A stretch of 64,000 bases of DNA from an uncultured Erythrobacter sp. (GCA_947498065.1 CANMIS010000002.1:558001-622000); one strand, 5' to 3'. Positions 26,950 through 36,717 are shown, counted from the stretch's first letter. The notes: generated by a model not told the origin, from the letters alone. Numbers and translations are program-made.

Positions 26950-27645
26950 ATGCCGAAGCTTACAAAAAATCAAAAACTGCGCGCTGAGCTCGATTCAGAA
27001 AAGCTCTACGGCGTTGACGACGCGATCAAGACCCTGCGCGAGCATGCGTCTAAGAAGTTCGATGAGACCGTCGAAATCGCGATGAACCTGGGTGTTGACC
27101 CGCGCCACGCCGACCAAATGGTTCGCGGCATGGTGTCGCTGCCATCAGGCACCGGTAAAGACGTGAAAGTTGCTGTGTTTGCGCGCGGCGACAATGCGGA
27201 CAAGGCCACGGCCGCTGGCGCTGACAAGGTCGGCGCGGAAGACCTCATGGAAGACATGCAGGCTGGCAATCTCGATTATGACCGGATCATCGCGACCCCG
27301 GACATGATGGGCGTTGTTGGCCGCCTCGGTAAGGTGCTGGGTCCAAAGGGCCTGATGCCGAACCCGAAGCTGGGCACGGTCACTCCAAACGTTGAGCAAG
27401 CCGTTAAGGACGCCAAGGGCGGCCAGGTTGAGTTCCGCGTTGAGAAGATGGGCATCGTCCACACCGGCATCGGCAAGCTGTCATTCTCTGACGATGCGCT
27501 GAAGGCAAACTTTGAAGCGCTGACGCAAGCGATTGTCAAAGCCAAGCCAACCGGCGCAAAGGGCAAATATGTGAAGAAGGTCACTCTGACCTCGACCATG
27601 GGCCCAGGCGTTAAGATCGACTTCGCGGAAATCGAAGGCGCGTAA
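26950..27645 (+). CDS. rplA: 50S ribosomal protein L1
   Basis: [49 protein letters not shown]. Confidence 0.98.
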   Translation: MPKLTKNQKLRAELDSEKLYGVDDAIKTLREHASKKFDETVEIAMNLGVDPRHADQMVRGMVSLPSGTGKDVKVAVFARGDNADKATAAGADKVGAEDLMEDMQAGNLDYDRIIATPDMMGVVGRLGKVLGPKGLMPNPKLGTVTPNVEQAVKDAKGGQVEFRVEKMGIVHTGIGKLSFSDDALKANFEALTQAIVKAKPTGAKGKYVKKVTLTSTMGPGVKIDFAEIEGA

Positions 27646-27768
27646 CTTGATTGGGCGAGTGCGCATCCGCGCTCTCGCTTCCTCGCTCATGCGACCTTGC
27701 GGTCGCATCGCTGCGGGCGGCCAGTCGGCCTTGCGGTTCCTTCGGAACCGATTGGTCCAAATTGATAG

Positions 27769-27802
27769 AAGGGGCTGGGAGCTGAGGCTTCCGGCCCTTT
27801 TG
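27769..27802 (+). terminator. rho-independent terminator after rplKA
   Basis: AAGGGGCTGGGAGC-TGAG-GCTTCCGGCCCTTTT, one bulge plus wobble pair. Confidence 0.7.
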
Positions 27803-27805
27803 TAT

Positions 27806-28732
27806 CTAGGCCCTTAGCAATCCGCGCATTTTGCCCAGCGCGCCGGTGCGAGCAGCTAGGCTCTTTGTGCCAGCGACCAGATTGTCGAAGCCTGCTCGTC
27901 CACTAAGCAGAGCGCGGTTGGCCAGCGTTGGCTCTAGCAAAACGAAGCTTGCGCAATCTGCGCTGTCAGTGCCGAACATGGCTTTGTGCGAGCCAGTGCC
28001 TTCAGTGAAATCAAAGTAAGCAAAGCGCGCTTCCGCGAACAGCCGCTCCAGCGCTTCCATTTGCAATACGGTGCCCGGTGACCAGCGCGACCATTCCGGG
28101 TCATAGCCGAGATGCGCATAGACCAGCGTCTCGCCCGTGATCGGCAGCGCGAGATAAGCAATCGCCGAGCCGCCAGTATGCAGCAGATAGCAGCGCATTT
28201 CGCCTGCCTCAGCCTTGGCGAGCATTTCGGCATGCGCCTCGGGCGTCTCTGGCAGACCAGCGTCTAGCAGGCGGGCCTGATAGGTCTTGGCCGACAGGGG
28301 CAAGGCGGCTTTCAGAAACGCCTCGACCTCTTGCGGAGTGCGGTGCTCTGTGATCGCGAAGCTCTCTCCGGCTTCGCTTGCCAGCTTGCGCTGTTTACGC
28401 CTGAGGGTCGAGCGGGTCTTGCCGGAAAAGCGGGCAAGGTAATCCTCATAGCCGGGGCAGATCGCTGGGCGCATATCGATATAGTGGCGCTGATAATCCT
28501 GCCGCCCGCCGATCAGATGCTGCGGAAATTGCGCCCGGATCGCGGGTACGGCGGACCGCGGTGCAGAGAGGACACGCACCCCGTCCGGTCCAGACTGCGG
28601 GGCGCTTAGGGGCGCGTCATCGGCCGCGAGCACATCTTGCAAGGCAAAGGCCCAGGTCGACAGCTCTCGGCCAACGGACAGCAGCCGCCGCGAGCCGACG
28701 GTGAAGTCAATCGAGGTGCTAGCCCAAGCCAT
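27806..28732 (-). CDS. GNAT/CelD-like (FemAB-type) acetyltransferase
   Basis: YLARFSGKTRSTLRRKQRKLASEAG...MRCYLLHTGGSAIAYLALPITGETLVYAHLGYDPEWSRWSPGTVLQMEALERLF. Confidence 0.8.
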   Translation of the reverse strand: MAWASTSIDFTVGSRRLLSVGRELSTWAFALQDVLAADDAPLSAPQSGPDGVRVLSAPRSAVPAIRAQFPQHLIGGRQDYQRHYIDMRPAICPGYEDYLARFSGKTRSTLRRKQRKLASEAGESFAITEHRTPQEVEAFLKAALPLSAKTYQARLLDAGLPETPEAHAEMLAKAEAGEMRCYLLHTGGSAIAYLALPITGETLVYAHLGYDPEWSRWSPGTVLQMEALERLFAEARFAYFDFTEGTGSHKAMFGTDSADCASFVLLEPTLANRALLSGRAGFDNLVAGTKSLAARTGALGKMRGLLRA

Positions 28733-29715
28733 TAAAGCGAGCCGTAAAGTGTGTTTGAAGCGAGCTGTTCGGCGAGGCGCCAGCCTGTGCGCAGCGGGTT
28801 TGCAGGCAGCGGATCAGACGGCAGCGGGTTGGAAGCCGAGCCGTGCAGCGGCGGGGTGTCACGGTAATTGCCGGTGGTTACGCCCTCCATGTCCGCGAGC
28901 GCTTCGCACAGCCCCTCAAATCGCGCGTTTACGACCCGGTTCAGCGTCATCTTGCTGCGATTGACCAGTTCAAAACTGTGCGTCACCAGCGTGAAACTGG
29001 GCTGATCGGTGCTGCGCGCATAGCGCAATGCGGCGGACATCTCGCCCAGCGAAAGCGCGGTTATTTGAGCGTGCCGCAGCCCGCCGGTGATGGTCGCAAT
29101 CGCGCCCACGGGCACTTCGATGATGCCCTCATGCAGCATTGGTGAGCGGTCGCGCTCGGTCAGCGTAATCTCGCACGGGCCGCTCTCCACCAAAGCGGGA
29201 CAGTGGCTGCTGTCATAGCGGATGCCGACGGCGGCCAGCGCCCGCAATGTGTCATTGTCCGCGCCGTAATTGCCCGCTCTAAAGGCGACCGGTTTGGGCG
29301 CGCCCGCCGCGATCAGGACGTCGCGTGCATACTCGAGCAGCTGGCATTGTTCTTCGAAGGCGAAGTCTTTGATATTGCCGCCCGTTCGGTCTTTGAGGAC
29401 GGCTTTCGATCCAGCCAATTCCAGCCATTCCGTGTGGCAATGCAGCTGAACATCCTGGCCAGCCTCGATGATCGGCCCGACCACGTCTTCGATTGCGGCA
29501 ATGCCCCAGATCATCGCGGGCATCGGATCGACGAAAAACACCGCCTTCACATCGTGCTCGGCGAATTTGGCCAGCTTGTGGGTGATCCCCGCTGGGCCAT
29601 CGGGGGTGATGCAGGCGATGGAGCGCGCAAAATTGTCTTCGCGCGCAGCCTTATCCGCGCCGGTGAACAGCCCCGAGGAATACTCGGTATCAATCGTGAT
29701 AAATGCCTGCGTCAT
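28732..29715 (-). CDS. polysaccharide deacetylase family protein
   Basis: MTQAFITIDTEYSSGLF, VKAVFFVDPMPAMIWG, VQLHCHTEWLEL; stop overlaps next start (TAATG). Confidence 0.75.
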   Translation of the reverse strand: MTQAFITIDTEYSSGLFTGADKAAREDNFARSIACITPDGPAGITHKLAKFAEHDVKAVFFVDPMPAMIWGIAAIEDVVGPIIEAGQDVQLHCHTEWLELAGSKAVLKDRTGGNIKDFAFEEQCQLLEYARDVLIAAGAPKPVAFRAGNYGADNDTLRALAAVGIRYDSSHCPALVESGPCEITLTERDRSPMLHEGIIEVPVGAIATITGGLRHAQITALSLGEMSAALRYARSTDQPSFTLVTHSFELVNRSKMTLNRVVNARFEGLCEALADMEGVTTGNYRDTPPLHGSASNPLPSDPLPANPLRTGWRLAEQLASNTLYGSL

Positions 29716-29778
29716 CGCGCCTGCGGGGTAGCGGGAAAGGGTTAAAGGGTCGTTTGAGCGACCCATGCCACAATCTCG

Positions 29779-31908
29779 CTATGCGAAGACGGAATGCGCC
29801 ATCGCCATGGTAAACATCTGCGCGTTGATCCGGATCGAGGAGGGGAACACGCTCGCATCGGCGACATAGAGGTTGCCCGTGCCGTGCACCTTCAGGTCTG
29901 CGCCCACCACCGAGCGGTTGGGATTGGACCCCATGACATTGCCGCCTTGCGGGTGAGAGGTGCTGACGATGAAATCGTGCCCGTCCTTCAAGTGCTGCTC
30001 GACCAGAGCCTCAATATCGTCGCCTGGCCGCACTGTGACATTGCTGGAGGTGGGAAGGTAAACCTCCTCCGCTCCGCCAGCAAAGTGCATCTTCACCGCA
30101 TCAACCACAAACCCGCGCAATTGCTCGCGGTGCTTGCGTTTCAGCTTCACCCGGAAATGACCGCCTTTGACCTCGCCCATATCGCTGACAGGCATGAGAA
30201 TGCCGAGGCACACGAGGTTGGAATAGGATTCCATCCGGCGGACATATTCGCCGAACCATCCGCCCATCGAGGCAGAGAATGTCGCGGGCGGGTGGAACCA
30301 GCTCTCAATCAAGTGATCGCCGCGATCGACATAAGTGCCCATTTGCACGCCGTCCCAGCTGTTCACCGCATGCGGCATTTTGGCGATCACGGGGCAGGCG
30401 AGATTGCAGGCAATCTGCTCGCCAATATCGGCAAAGTTGAACCGCTCCATCAGGGCAGAGGACGCGCCTGTGCCAGCGGCGATAATTGCGCCCTTGGCCG
30501 GGCGAATGCGCACATGGCGGCCGTTCTGGTGTGCCTCAACCGATTTCACCGGCTTGTTGTGCAGGTTCCAGCCAATGTTGATGCGAAAGGCGGCGGTGTT
30601 CTCTGCAATGCGCGCGCCAGCTCCCAGCGCGTCTTTCAGCAGGGTTTGGACGACGGAACTTTTGCGATCATAGGGGCAGCCAGAATTGCAATAGCCGCAG
30701 CCCCAGCAAGACCGATCGTGCTGCGGGGTCTTGTGGCCATAATTCTTCTCAAACCGCGCGGCCTCGACGTTGGCATCGTCTGCTCGGCCATGGCCCTGAG
30801 CCTTAAAGGCGTTCCATGCATTGCGCAGATGCGCGCCGTTGGGCCCGGATATCTCCTCGGGGATCTCGGCAATGCCCAGCCGGGTCCACAAATGATCAAA
30901 TGCGGCCGTCAGCTTTCCGCCCGCGTTCACATCGACGCCGAATTCGTCTTTCCAATGCTGGATCACATCCTGCGTGCGCGGATGCGGATTGGGCTGATCG
31001 GGGCGGAAGCAAATACCATTGTTCACCAGCGATGATCCGCCAATACACTCGGCCTGCAGGATCGCAATTTCGCGGTTGCTGGACGTCATCAGCCCGCCGC
31101 CAATATACATGCCGGCATATTGCTCTGCGTCGCGGTGGCGGATTTCCGCCGTTGACCAATAATCGCCCTTTTCGATGATCAGGACGCTGTCGCCTTTGGC
31201 CGCGAGCGCGGCTGCTGCCGCGGCTCCGCCTGCACCGGAGCCAATCACCAGCCAGTCGCAATCTTCCGTGTCGGCCAGATTGCTGCAAGTGAGATCATCC
31301 GTGTCTGCAAATGGCTTTGCATTGGCGCGCGATTGCGGCGGGACGAAACCGATCCCGTTCCAGCTGCCCGGCTGCTGATAATATGCAGAGTAGAACACCG
31401 TCCTCAGCCGCCCAAGCGAGCGAATGATGCCGAAATCAGCCTCAGCAATCTTGTCCGTCAGGCGCTGCTGGCGCTCTGCGATGGAAAGCTCCGTGAAGCT
31501 GCGCCGCAGCCACAGCTCCAGCAGGAACAGGCCGCGTTTTACATCCACGCGCGTGCTGTCGGGCAGGATCGCGATCCAGCGCATTGCATTGTTGACGACG
31601 TCTTCAATCGTGCCGCTGGGCGGAGCGCCGCCAAACAGGGCCTCGACATAGGCATGCTCAAAGCTCGCGCGGCGCTGAGCCACGACTTCGATCAAATTGT
31701 CATCCACTTGGATGGAATTCGCCTCAGCCCGGTTGATCGCCTCGCCTTCGAGCGCGACCGCGCCGGTGTCCCCTATGATATAGTCTGCGCGCTCACCATC
31801 TGGTCCCGCTTCCACGCGCACAACCGGATGGCCATCAGCAGTCTTTCCCAAGGGTCGCACATTACTCGGGGCAAGTGCGGTAATGACGGAAGGTGATGGG
31901 TTAGGCAT
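29779..31908 (-). CDS. GMC family oxidoreductase with CxxCxxCxxxCP insert
   Basis: DWLVIGSGAGGAAAAAALAAKGDSVLIIEKG FAD motif, GGSSLVNNGICFR, CWGCGYCNSGCPYDRKSS, NPNRSVVGADLKVHGTGNLYVADASVFPSSIRINAQMFTMA. Confidence 0.87.
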   Translation of the reverse strand: MPNPSPSVITALAPSNVRPLGKTADGHPVVRVEAGPDGERADYIIGDTGAVALEGEAINRAEANSIQVDDNLIEVVAQRRASFEHAYVEALFGGAPPSGTIEDVVNNAMRWIAILPDSTRVDVKRGLFLLELWLRRSFTELSIAERQQRLTDKIAEADFGIIRSLGRLRTVFYSAYYQQPGSWNGIGFVPPQSRANAKPFADTDDLTCSNLADTEDCDWLVIGSGAGGAAAAAALAAKGDSVLIIEKGDYWSTAEIRHRDAEQYAGMYIGGGLMTSSNREIAILQAECIGGSSLVNNGICFRPDQPNPHPRTQDVIQHWKDEFGVDVNAGGKLTAAFDHLWTRLGIAEIPEEISGPNGAHLRNAWNAFKAQGHGRADDANVEAARFEKNYGHKTPQHDRSCWGCGYCNSGCPYDRKSSVVQTLLKDALGAGARIAENTAAFRINIGWNLHNKPVKSVEAHQNGRHVRIRPAKGAIIAAGTGASSALMERFNFADIGEQIACNLACPVIAKMPHAVNSWDGVQMGTYVDRGDHLIESWFHPPATFSASMGGWFGEYVRRMESYSNLVCLGILMPVSDMGEVKGGHFRVKLKRKHREQLRGFVVDAVKMHFAGGAEEVYLPTSSNVTVRPGDDIEALVEQHLKDGHDFIVSTSHPQGGNVMGSNPNRSVVGADLKVHGTGNLYVADASVFPSSIRINAQMFTMAMAHSVFA

Positions 31909-32021
31909 CTCACAATCTCCCCTTTGCTTAGGCAAGGAGAAGATGACGCAATTTGCTTTTGTCCGAAATAGAAATAACGGCGATTCCTTGTAAGGACGCG
32001 CCAATCTTTGCCGATTTCTGG

Positions 32022-32783
32022 TTAAATACCGCCCGGCGTGAAATCATAGCCGCTTGTTGCTAGCCCATCGCACAGCGAATCTACAGCAGACTTGAGCGTG
32101 TCTTTTTCAGTTGAGCGCAGGACGAAATTGGCGCCCACTTTGCCTTCGCGAAAGAAGGGGTAGGAGCCGATCTGGCATCCCTCATGCGCCTGTTCGACCT
32201 CGATCAACAGGTTTGCCACTTCGCTTTCCGCGATCCAGCAGCCGACGGTTTCCGTGATCAGCGGCGCGCCGCCTTCCAGCTTTCCGGTGAGCGCATCGAG
32301 CATACCAGCGGCAATATGCGGAACGCCCGCCATCAGGATCACATTACCCCGCCGGATACCGGGCGCGCCTGACATGCGATTGGGGATCAGCTCAGCGCCC
32401 TCAGGCACGCGTGCCATGCGCAGGCGGCCTTCATTGATGCCGCCCTTGTCCTCATAATAACGGGTGAGCAGCGCGCGCGCTTCTTCATTGATGACAACCG
32501 GCACGCCGAGCGCCTTGGCCACCGCATCGACAGTGATATCGTCATGCGTCGGGCCAATGCCGCCGGTGGTGAAGAGGTAGTCATTGTCTGCGCGCAGAGC
32601 GTTGACCGCCTCGACGATCGTGTCCTCGACATCCGGGACCACGCGCACCTCTGCCAGACGAATGCCTTGCACCTGCAGCCAGGATGCGACCTGAGCGATG
32701 TTCTTGTCTTGGGTGCGGCCGGAGAGGATCTCATCGCCAATAATGACGAGGCCCGCGGTCCAGATTTTGTCCGATGTGGTCAT
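32022..32783 (-). CDS. competence/damage-inducible protein A-like (MoCF-binding) protein
   Basis: AGLVIIGDEILSGRTQDKNIAQVASWL...YLFTTGGIGPTHDDITVDAVAKALG. Confidence 0.88.
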   Translation of the reverse strand: MTTSDKIWTAGLVIIGDEILSGRTQDKNIAQVASWLQVQGIRLAEVRVVPDVEDTIVEAVNALRADNDYLFTTGGIGPTHDDITVDAVAKALGVPVVINEEARALLTRYYEDKGGINEGRLRMARVPEGAELIPNRMSGAPGIRRGNVILMAGVPHIAAGMLDALTGKLEGGAPLITETVGCWIAESEVANLLIEVEQAHEGCQIGSYPFFREGKVGANFVLRSTEKDTLKSAVDSLCDGLATSGYDFTPGGI

Positions 32784-32844
32784 GGGTGTTGGATTAGGTC
32801 ACTCTTGCTTTGACCTCAAGCGTTTGCGCGCCTGGCAGACGGGT

Positions 32845-34353
32845 CTATTCCGCTGCTTCCAATTCACTGCCTGCTGCGCCCGCTTCTTCCTTAGCATTGC
32901 TGAACTTCAGCCAGCCATCGTCGAGTGGGTCGCTCGCCATGCGTTTGCGGTCGAGCACATATTCCTGATTGAGCCGCCATGGGTATTCGGCCGCATTCTT
33001 TGGCATGATGTGTTTGCCGCGCTGAATATAGCCGCTGGAGAAGTCGAAAATATCGTCCTCTTCCAAGGTGGCTTCGGCCTCTGGAGTGAGGACTGGAGCG
33101 GCTATCGTCGTACCGGTCTTGCGCATGTGATTGAGCAGGCGGCAGATGTAATCTGAGTTGATATCCGCTCTCAGCGTCCAACTGGCATTGAGATAGCCGA
33201 ACACCACCGCAAGGTTGGGCAGGTTCGAGAACATGCAGCCTTTGTAATAGAAGCGCTGGCTAAGATCGGTGGGCACGCCGTTTTGGCTGATCGCGATCTT
33301 GCCAGCGACGGCGAGCTTCAGCCCGGTCGCCGTTACAACGATATCCGCCTCGATCAGCTCTCCTGATTTCAGGCGAACGCCGCCTTTCTCGAACTTCGAA
33401 ATATGGCCAGTGACAACCGCAGCCTTGCCCGCATTCATCGCTGCAAACAGATCATCGTCTGGCACCAGGCACAGGCGCTGATCCCACGGATCATAGGGCG
33501 GGGTGAAGCTGGCCTTGTCGTAATTTGGGCCGAGCGCTTTCTCGATCTTTTTATGCAGCGCGTCTTTAACTTTCTCCGGCTTCTTTCGCGCCGTTTTGAA
33601 GACGAAATCCTGCATCCGGATATTTTTGAACCGGGTGATCCGGTAGGCGAGGCCTGCCGGAAGAAATTTGCGAAGAGTGTTGGCGAACCAATCCTTCGCA
33701 GGCTGAGACGCCATCCAAGTGGGCGTGCGCTGAAGCATGGTCACATGCGCGGCTTTCTCGGCCATGCTTGGCACAATTGTTACCGCTGTCGCACCGGAGC
33801 CGATCACGACCACACGTTTGCCAGTGTACTCCAAATCCTCTGGCCAGAATTGCGGGTGCAGCACCTGACCTTCAAATTCGCCCAGATCAAAACCAGGATC
33901 GAACGGCTCGTCATAATCGTAATAGCCAGAGCCGAGGTAGAGGAAGTTCGCAGTTATGCGGGTGCGCGTGCCGTCGGACTTCTCCAGCTCGACATGCCAG
34001 CGGGCTTCATCATCGCGGAAATCGGCAGAGATCACCTTGTGGCCAAAGCGGATGTTCTGGCGAATGCCGCGTTCATCGGCGATCCGGTTGAGATATTCGA
34101 GAATGGACGGTGCATCCGCGATGCTTTTCTCGTGCCGCCACGGCTCAAAATCAAAGCCGAGCGTGTGCATATCGCTGTCAGAGCGGATGCCGGGATAGCG
34201 GAACAGATCCCAAGTCCCGCCCAAATTGTCGCGCTGTTCGACAATCGCATAGGAGTGATGCGGCGATTTCATTTTCATGTGCGCGGCTATGCCGATGCCG
34301 GAAATTCCGGCGCCAACAATCAGTACATCAACCTCTGGTGCAGTCGCCAGCAT
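32845..34353 (-). CDS. flavin-containing monooxygenase (NAD(P)/FAD-dependent)
   Basis: VDVLIVGAGISGIGIAAHM, NLGGTWDLFRYPGIRSDSDMHTLGF, FEGQVLHPQFWPEDLEYTGKRVVVIGSGATAVTI; ATG at 34353. Confidence 0.88.
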   Translation of the reverse strand: MLATAPEVDVLIVGAGISGIGIAAHMKMKSPHHSYAIVEQRDNLGGTWDLFRYPGIRSDSDMHTLGFDFEPWRHEKSIADAPSILEYLNRIADERGIRQNIRFGHKVISADFRDDEARWHVELEKSDGTRTRITANFLYLGSGYYDYDEPFDPGFDLGEFEGQVLHPQFWPEDLEYTGKRVVVIGSGATAVTIVPSMAEKAAHVTMLQRTPTWMASQPAKDWFANTLRKFLPAGLAYRITRFKNIRMQDFVFKTARKKPEKVKDALHKKIEKALGPNYDKASFTPPYDPWDQRLCLVPDDDLFAAMNAGKAAVVTGHISKFEKGGVRLKSGELIEADIVVTATGLKLAVAGKIAISQNGVPTDLSQRFYYKGCMFSNLPNLAVVFGYLNASWTLRADINSDYICRLLNHMRKTGTTIAAPVLTPEAEATLEEDDIFDFSSGYIQRGKHIMPKNAAEYPWRLNQEYVLDRKRMASDPLDDGWLKFSNAKEEAGAAGSELEAAE

Positions 34354-34414
34354 CGTCTTCTCTCTCCTCTTGGTGTGGAGGTAAGCACACGATGGATGCA
34401 AAAGCGAGTCACGA

Positions 34415-34427
34415 TTGCATTTTGCAA
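34415..34427. promoter_or_regulatory. operator-like palindrome TTGCA-TTT-TGCAA
   Basis: Perfect 5-3-5 inverted repeat nested inside AGTCA...TGACT arms, in the 110-bp divergent intergenic region. Confidence 0.45.
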
Positions 34428-34463
34428 CTGACTTGCGTGTACGGTTCGTCTAAGCGGCGGCCC

Positions 34464-36491
34464 ATGTTGAAAATACGATGGTCGCTATCGGCCGCTCTCC
34501 CCCTCGTTTTATCCGCTCCGCTTTATGCTCAAGACCAAGGATCTGATCCTGATGGCGATGGCAATGTGATCGTCGTCACCGGGGAAGGGCTGGAGCAGGC
34601 AGCCTCCACCGGCGTCTATGCAACCAGCGAGATTTACCGTGATGCGATCATCGCCACTGGCTCTGGCCGGATCGAAGATGCGCTGCGCAATGTCGCTGGG
34701 TTCCAGCAGTTCCGCCGTTCTGACAGCCGCTCCTCCAACCCCAGCGCGCAGGGCGTTACCTTAAGGGCGCTGGGCGGCAATGCGACCAGCCGCGCTTTGG
34801 TGGTGCTTGATGGCGTGCCGATCACCGATCCGTTTTTTGGCTTCGTTCCGCTGAGTTCCATTGCGCCGGAGCAATTGGGCCGTGTCCGCGTGACGCGTGG
34901 CGGCGGCTCCGGTCCGTTTGGCGCAGGCGCGCTGGCGGGCACGATTGAGCTTGAAAGCGCCAGCCTCGATACGCTCGGTCCGGTGAATGCCAGCCTGTTG
35001 GTCAATGACCGCGAAGAAACCGAGGCGAGCGCTAGCCTTGGCGCAAATCTCGGCTCTGGCTTTGCTGTGGTGAGTGGCCGCTGGGACAGAGGGCAGGGCT
35101 TCTTCACCACGCCGCAGGACCAACGCGTGCCCGCAACAGCGCGCGCCGCTTTCGACAGCTGGAGCGTCGGTGTGCGAGCCGCTGCGCCATTGACGGATGA
35201 CGTCGAATTGCAAGCGCGGGTGCAAGTCTTTGATGATGAGCGTACACTGCGTTTTGGCGGAGCAGATTCCACCAGCGAAGGCCAAGACGCGAGCATCCGC
35301 TTCGTTGGCCGAGGTGATTGGCAGTTTGACGCGCTGGCCTATGTTCAGGCGCGCAATTTCTCCAATATCGTGATCAGCTCCACCCGCTTTGTGCGCGTGC
35401 TTGATCAGCGCAACACGCCTTCAACCGGGCTTGGCGGCAAGATTGAAGTGCGCCCGCCGGTTGGCGGCGGTCACAATGTCCGGCTGGGCGTCGACTACCG
35501 CCGCTCTGATGGCGAATTGCAGGAAGAGGCGTTTAGCGCCTTCACTGGCAATTTGCGGGAACGCCGCCGTGCGGGCGGCACCAACAGTGATCTCGGCCTG
35601 TTTGTCGAGGACGATTGGCAAATTGGTGCGCTGCTGCTGACGGGCGGCTTGCGGGCCGATCGCACAGTAATCTCCGACGGTTTCTTCCGGGCGGTTGATG
35701 CGAGCGGTGCCTTGGTCAGCGAGGCGATCGCGCCGGATCGCAGCGACTGGACGCTCTCTTGGCGCGCTGGCGCATCCTATGATCTCGGCGGCGGGCTAGG
35801 CCTGCGCGCAGCGGCCTACACCGGCTTGCGGCTTCCGACCCTGAACGAGCTCTACCGGCCGTTTGTTATTTTCCCAGTGGTGACGCAGGCCAATGCCGCG
35901 CTCGAAAATGAGCGGCTCGAAGGGTTCGAGATTGGTCTCGATTGGCAGCCCAATGACAATGTGAGCTTAGCTCTAACCGCGTTTGACAATCAGGTTGAAA
36001 ACGCGATCGCCAACGTCACGCTCACGCCAACCCTGCGGCAGCGGCAAAACCTGCCAGCCATAGAAGCGCAGGGGATTGAGGCGGCGCTTGGGCTCAAATT
36101 TGGTCAGGTCAGCTTTAATGGCTCGCTGGCCTATACCGATGCTGAGATCGCTGGTTCCGGAGCATCCACCGCGCTCGATGGCAATCGCCCTCCGCAAACG
36201 CCTGAGCTTGCCTTCTCCGCGACGCTCGCTTGGAAGCCGGCGGATGGCTGGCGGCTCGCAGGCACTGTGCGCCACACTGGCGCTCAGTTCGAAGACGATC
36301 AGGAAACCACCTCGCTTCCCGCCGCAACCACTTTGGATGCGTTTTTCCAAGTGCCGATTGCGGGTGAGTTCTCAGCCGTGCTGCGCGGTGAGAACCTGCT
36401 GGATGAAGAGATCGTGACCCGCAATTCGAACGGCGCGATTGATCTGGGCGTGCCGCGCACTGTGTGGTTTGGCCTGCGCTACGGCTTCTAA
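34464..36491 (+). CDS. TonB-dependent receptor
   Basis: Signal peptide MLKIRWSLSAALPLVLSAPLYAQ; plug NATSRALVVLDGVPITDPFFG; terminal GLRYGF. The upstream 118 codons in the ORF track are antisense to the monooxygenase. Confidence 0.9.
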   Translation: MLKIRWSLSAALPLVLSAPLYAQDQGSDPDGDGNVIVVTGEGLEQAASTGVYATSEIYRDAIIATGSGRIEDALRNVAGFQQFRRSDSRSSNPSAQGVTLRALGGNATSRALVVLDGVPITDPFFGFVPLSSIAPEQLGRVRVTRGGGSGPFGAGALAGTIELESASLDTLGPVNASLLVNDREETEASASLGANLGSGFAVVSGRWDRGQGFFTTPQDQRVPATARAAFDSWSVGVRAAAPLTDDVELQARVQVFDDERTLRFGGADSTSEGQDASIRFVGRGDWQFDALAYVQARNFSNIVISSTRFVRVLDQRNTPSTGLGGKIEVRPPVGGGHNVRLGVDYRRSDGELQEEAFSAFTGNLRERRRAGGTNSDLGLFVEDDWQIGALLLTGGLRADRTVISDGFFRAVDASGALVSEAIAPDRSDWTLSWRAGASYDLGGGLGLRAAAYTGLRLPTLNELYRPFVIFPVVTQANAALENERLEGFEIGLDWQPNDNVSLALTAFDNQVENAIANVTLTPTLRQRQNLPAIEAQGIEAALGLKFGQVSFNGSLAYTDAEIAGSGASTALDGNRPPQTPELAFSATLAWKPADGWRLAGTVRHTGAQFEDDQETTSLPAATTLDAFFQVPIAGEFSAVLRGENLLDEEIVTRNSNGAIDLGVPRTVWFGLRYGF

Positions 36492-36570
36492 TCCTGCGCA
36501 AAACGCCCCGGGCTGCCATGCGGGCTAATTCCAGCTAACCCGCAAGGATATTTCGCAGACGCAGCAAAAA

Positions 36571-36615
36571 TTGCACATTTGCTGCGCTGCAGCACAATAT
36601 GTTGCATTTTTGCAT
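36571..36615. promoter_or_regulatory. two direct TTGCA-NN-TTTGC motifs 31 bp apart
   Basis: TTGCACATTTGC (36571-36582) and TTGCATTTTTGC (36602-36613) with GC-rich inverted repeat TGCTG-CGCTG-CAGCA between. Confidence 0.4.
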
Positions 36616-36717
36616 CAATTTGGGAGAACTCACGTCGCGCCCTTGCGAATTGAATTCGCGCGTGACTAGTCTGCGGTCCATAAAAAATAAGACATCGGTT
36701 TGTTGGAGAGGAAACCT

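Noticed and set aside
29794-31035. 413-aa + strand ORF opposite the GMC oxidoreductase
   Set aside because: Shadow ORF in a high-GC codon-biased gene; no recognisable domain; the minus-strand protein has clear family motifs.
33403-34431. 342-aa + strand ORF opposite the flavin monooxygenase
   Set aside because: Antisense shadow of a well-supported coding sequence.
34110-34463. 118-codon N-terminal extension of the second TonB receptor
   Set aside because: Overlaps the divergent monooxygenase and intergenic region; a proper signal peptide starts at 34464.
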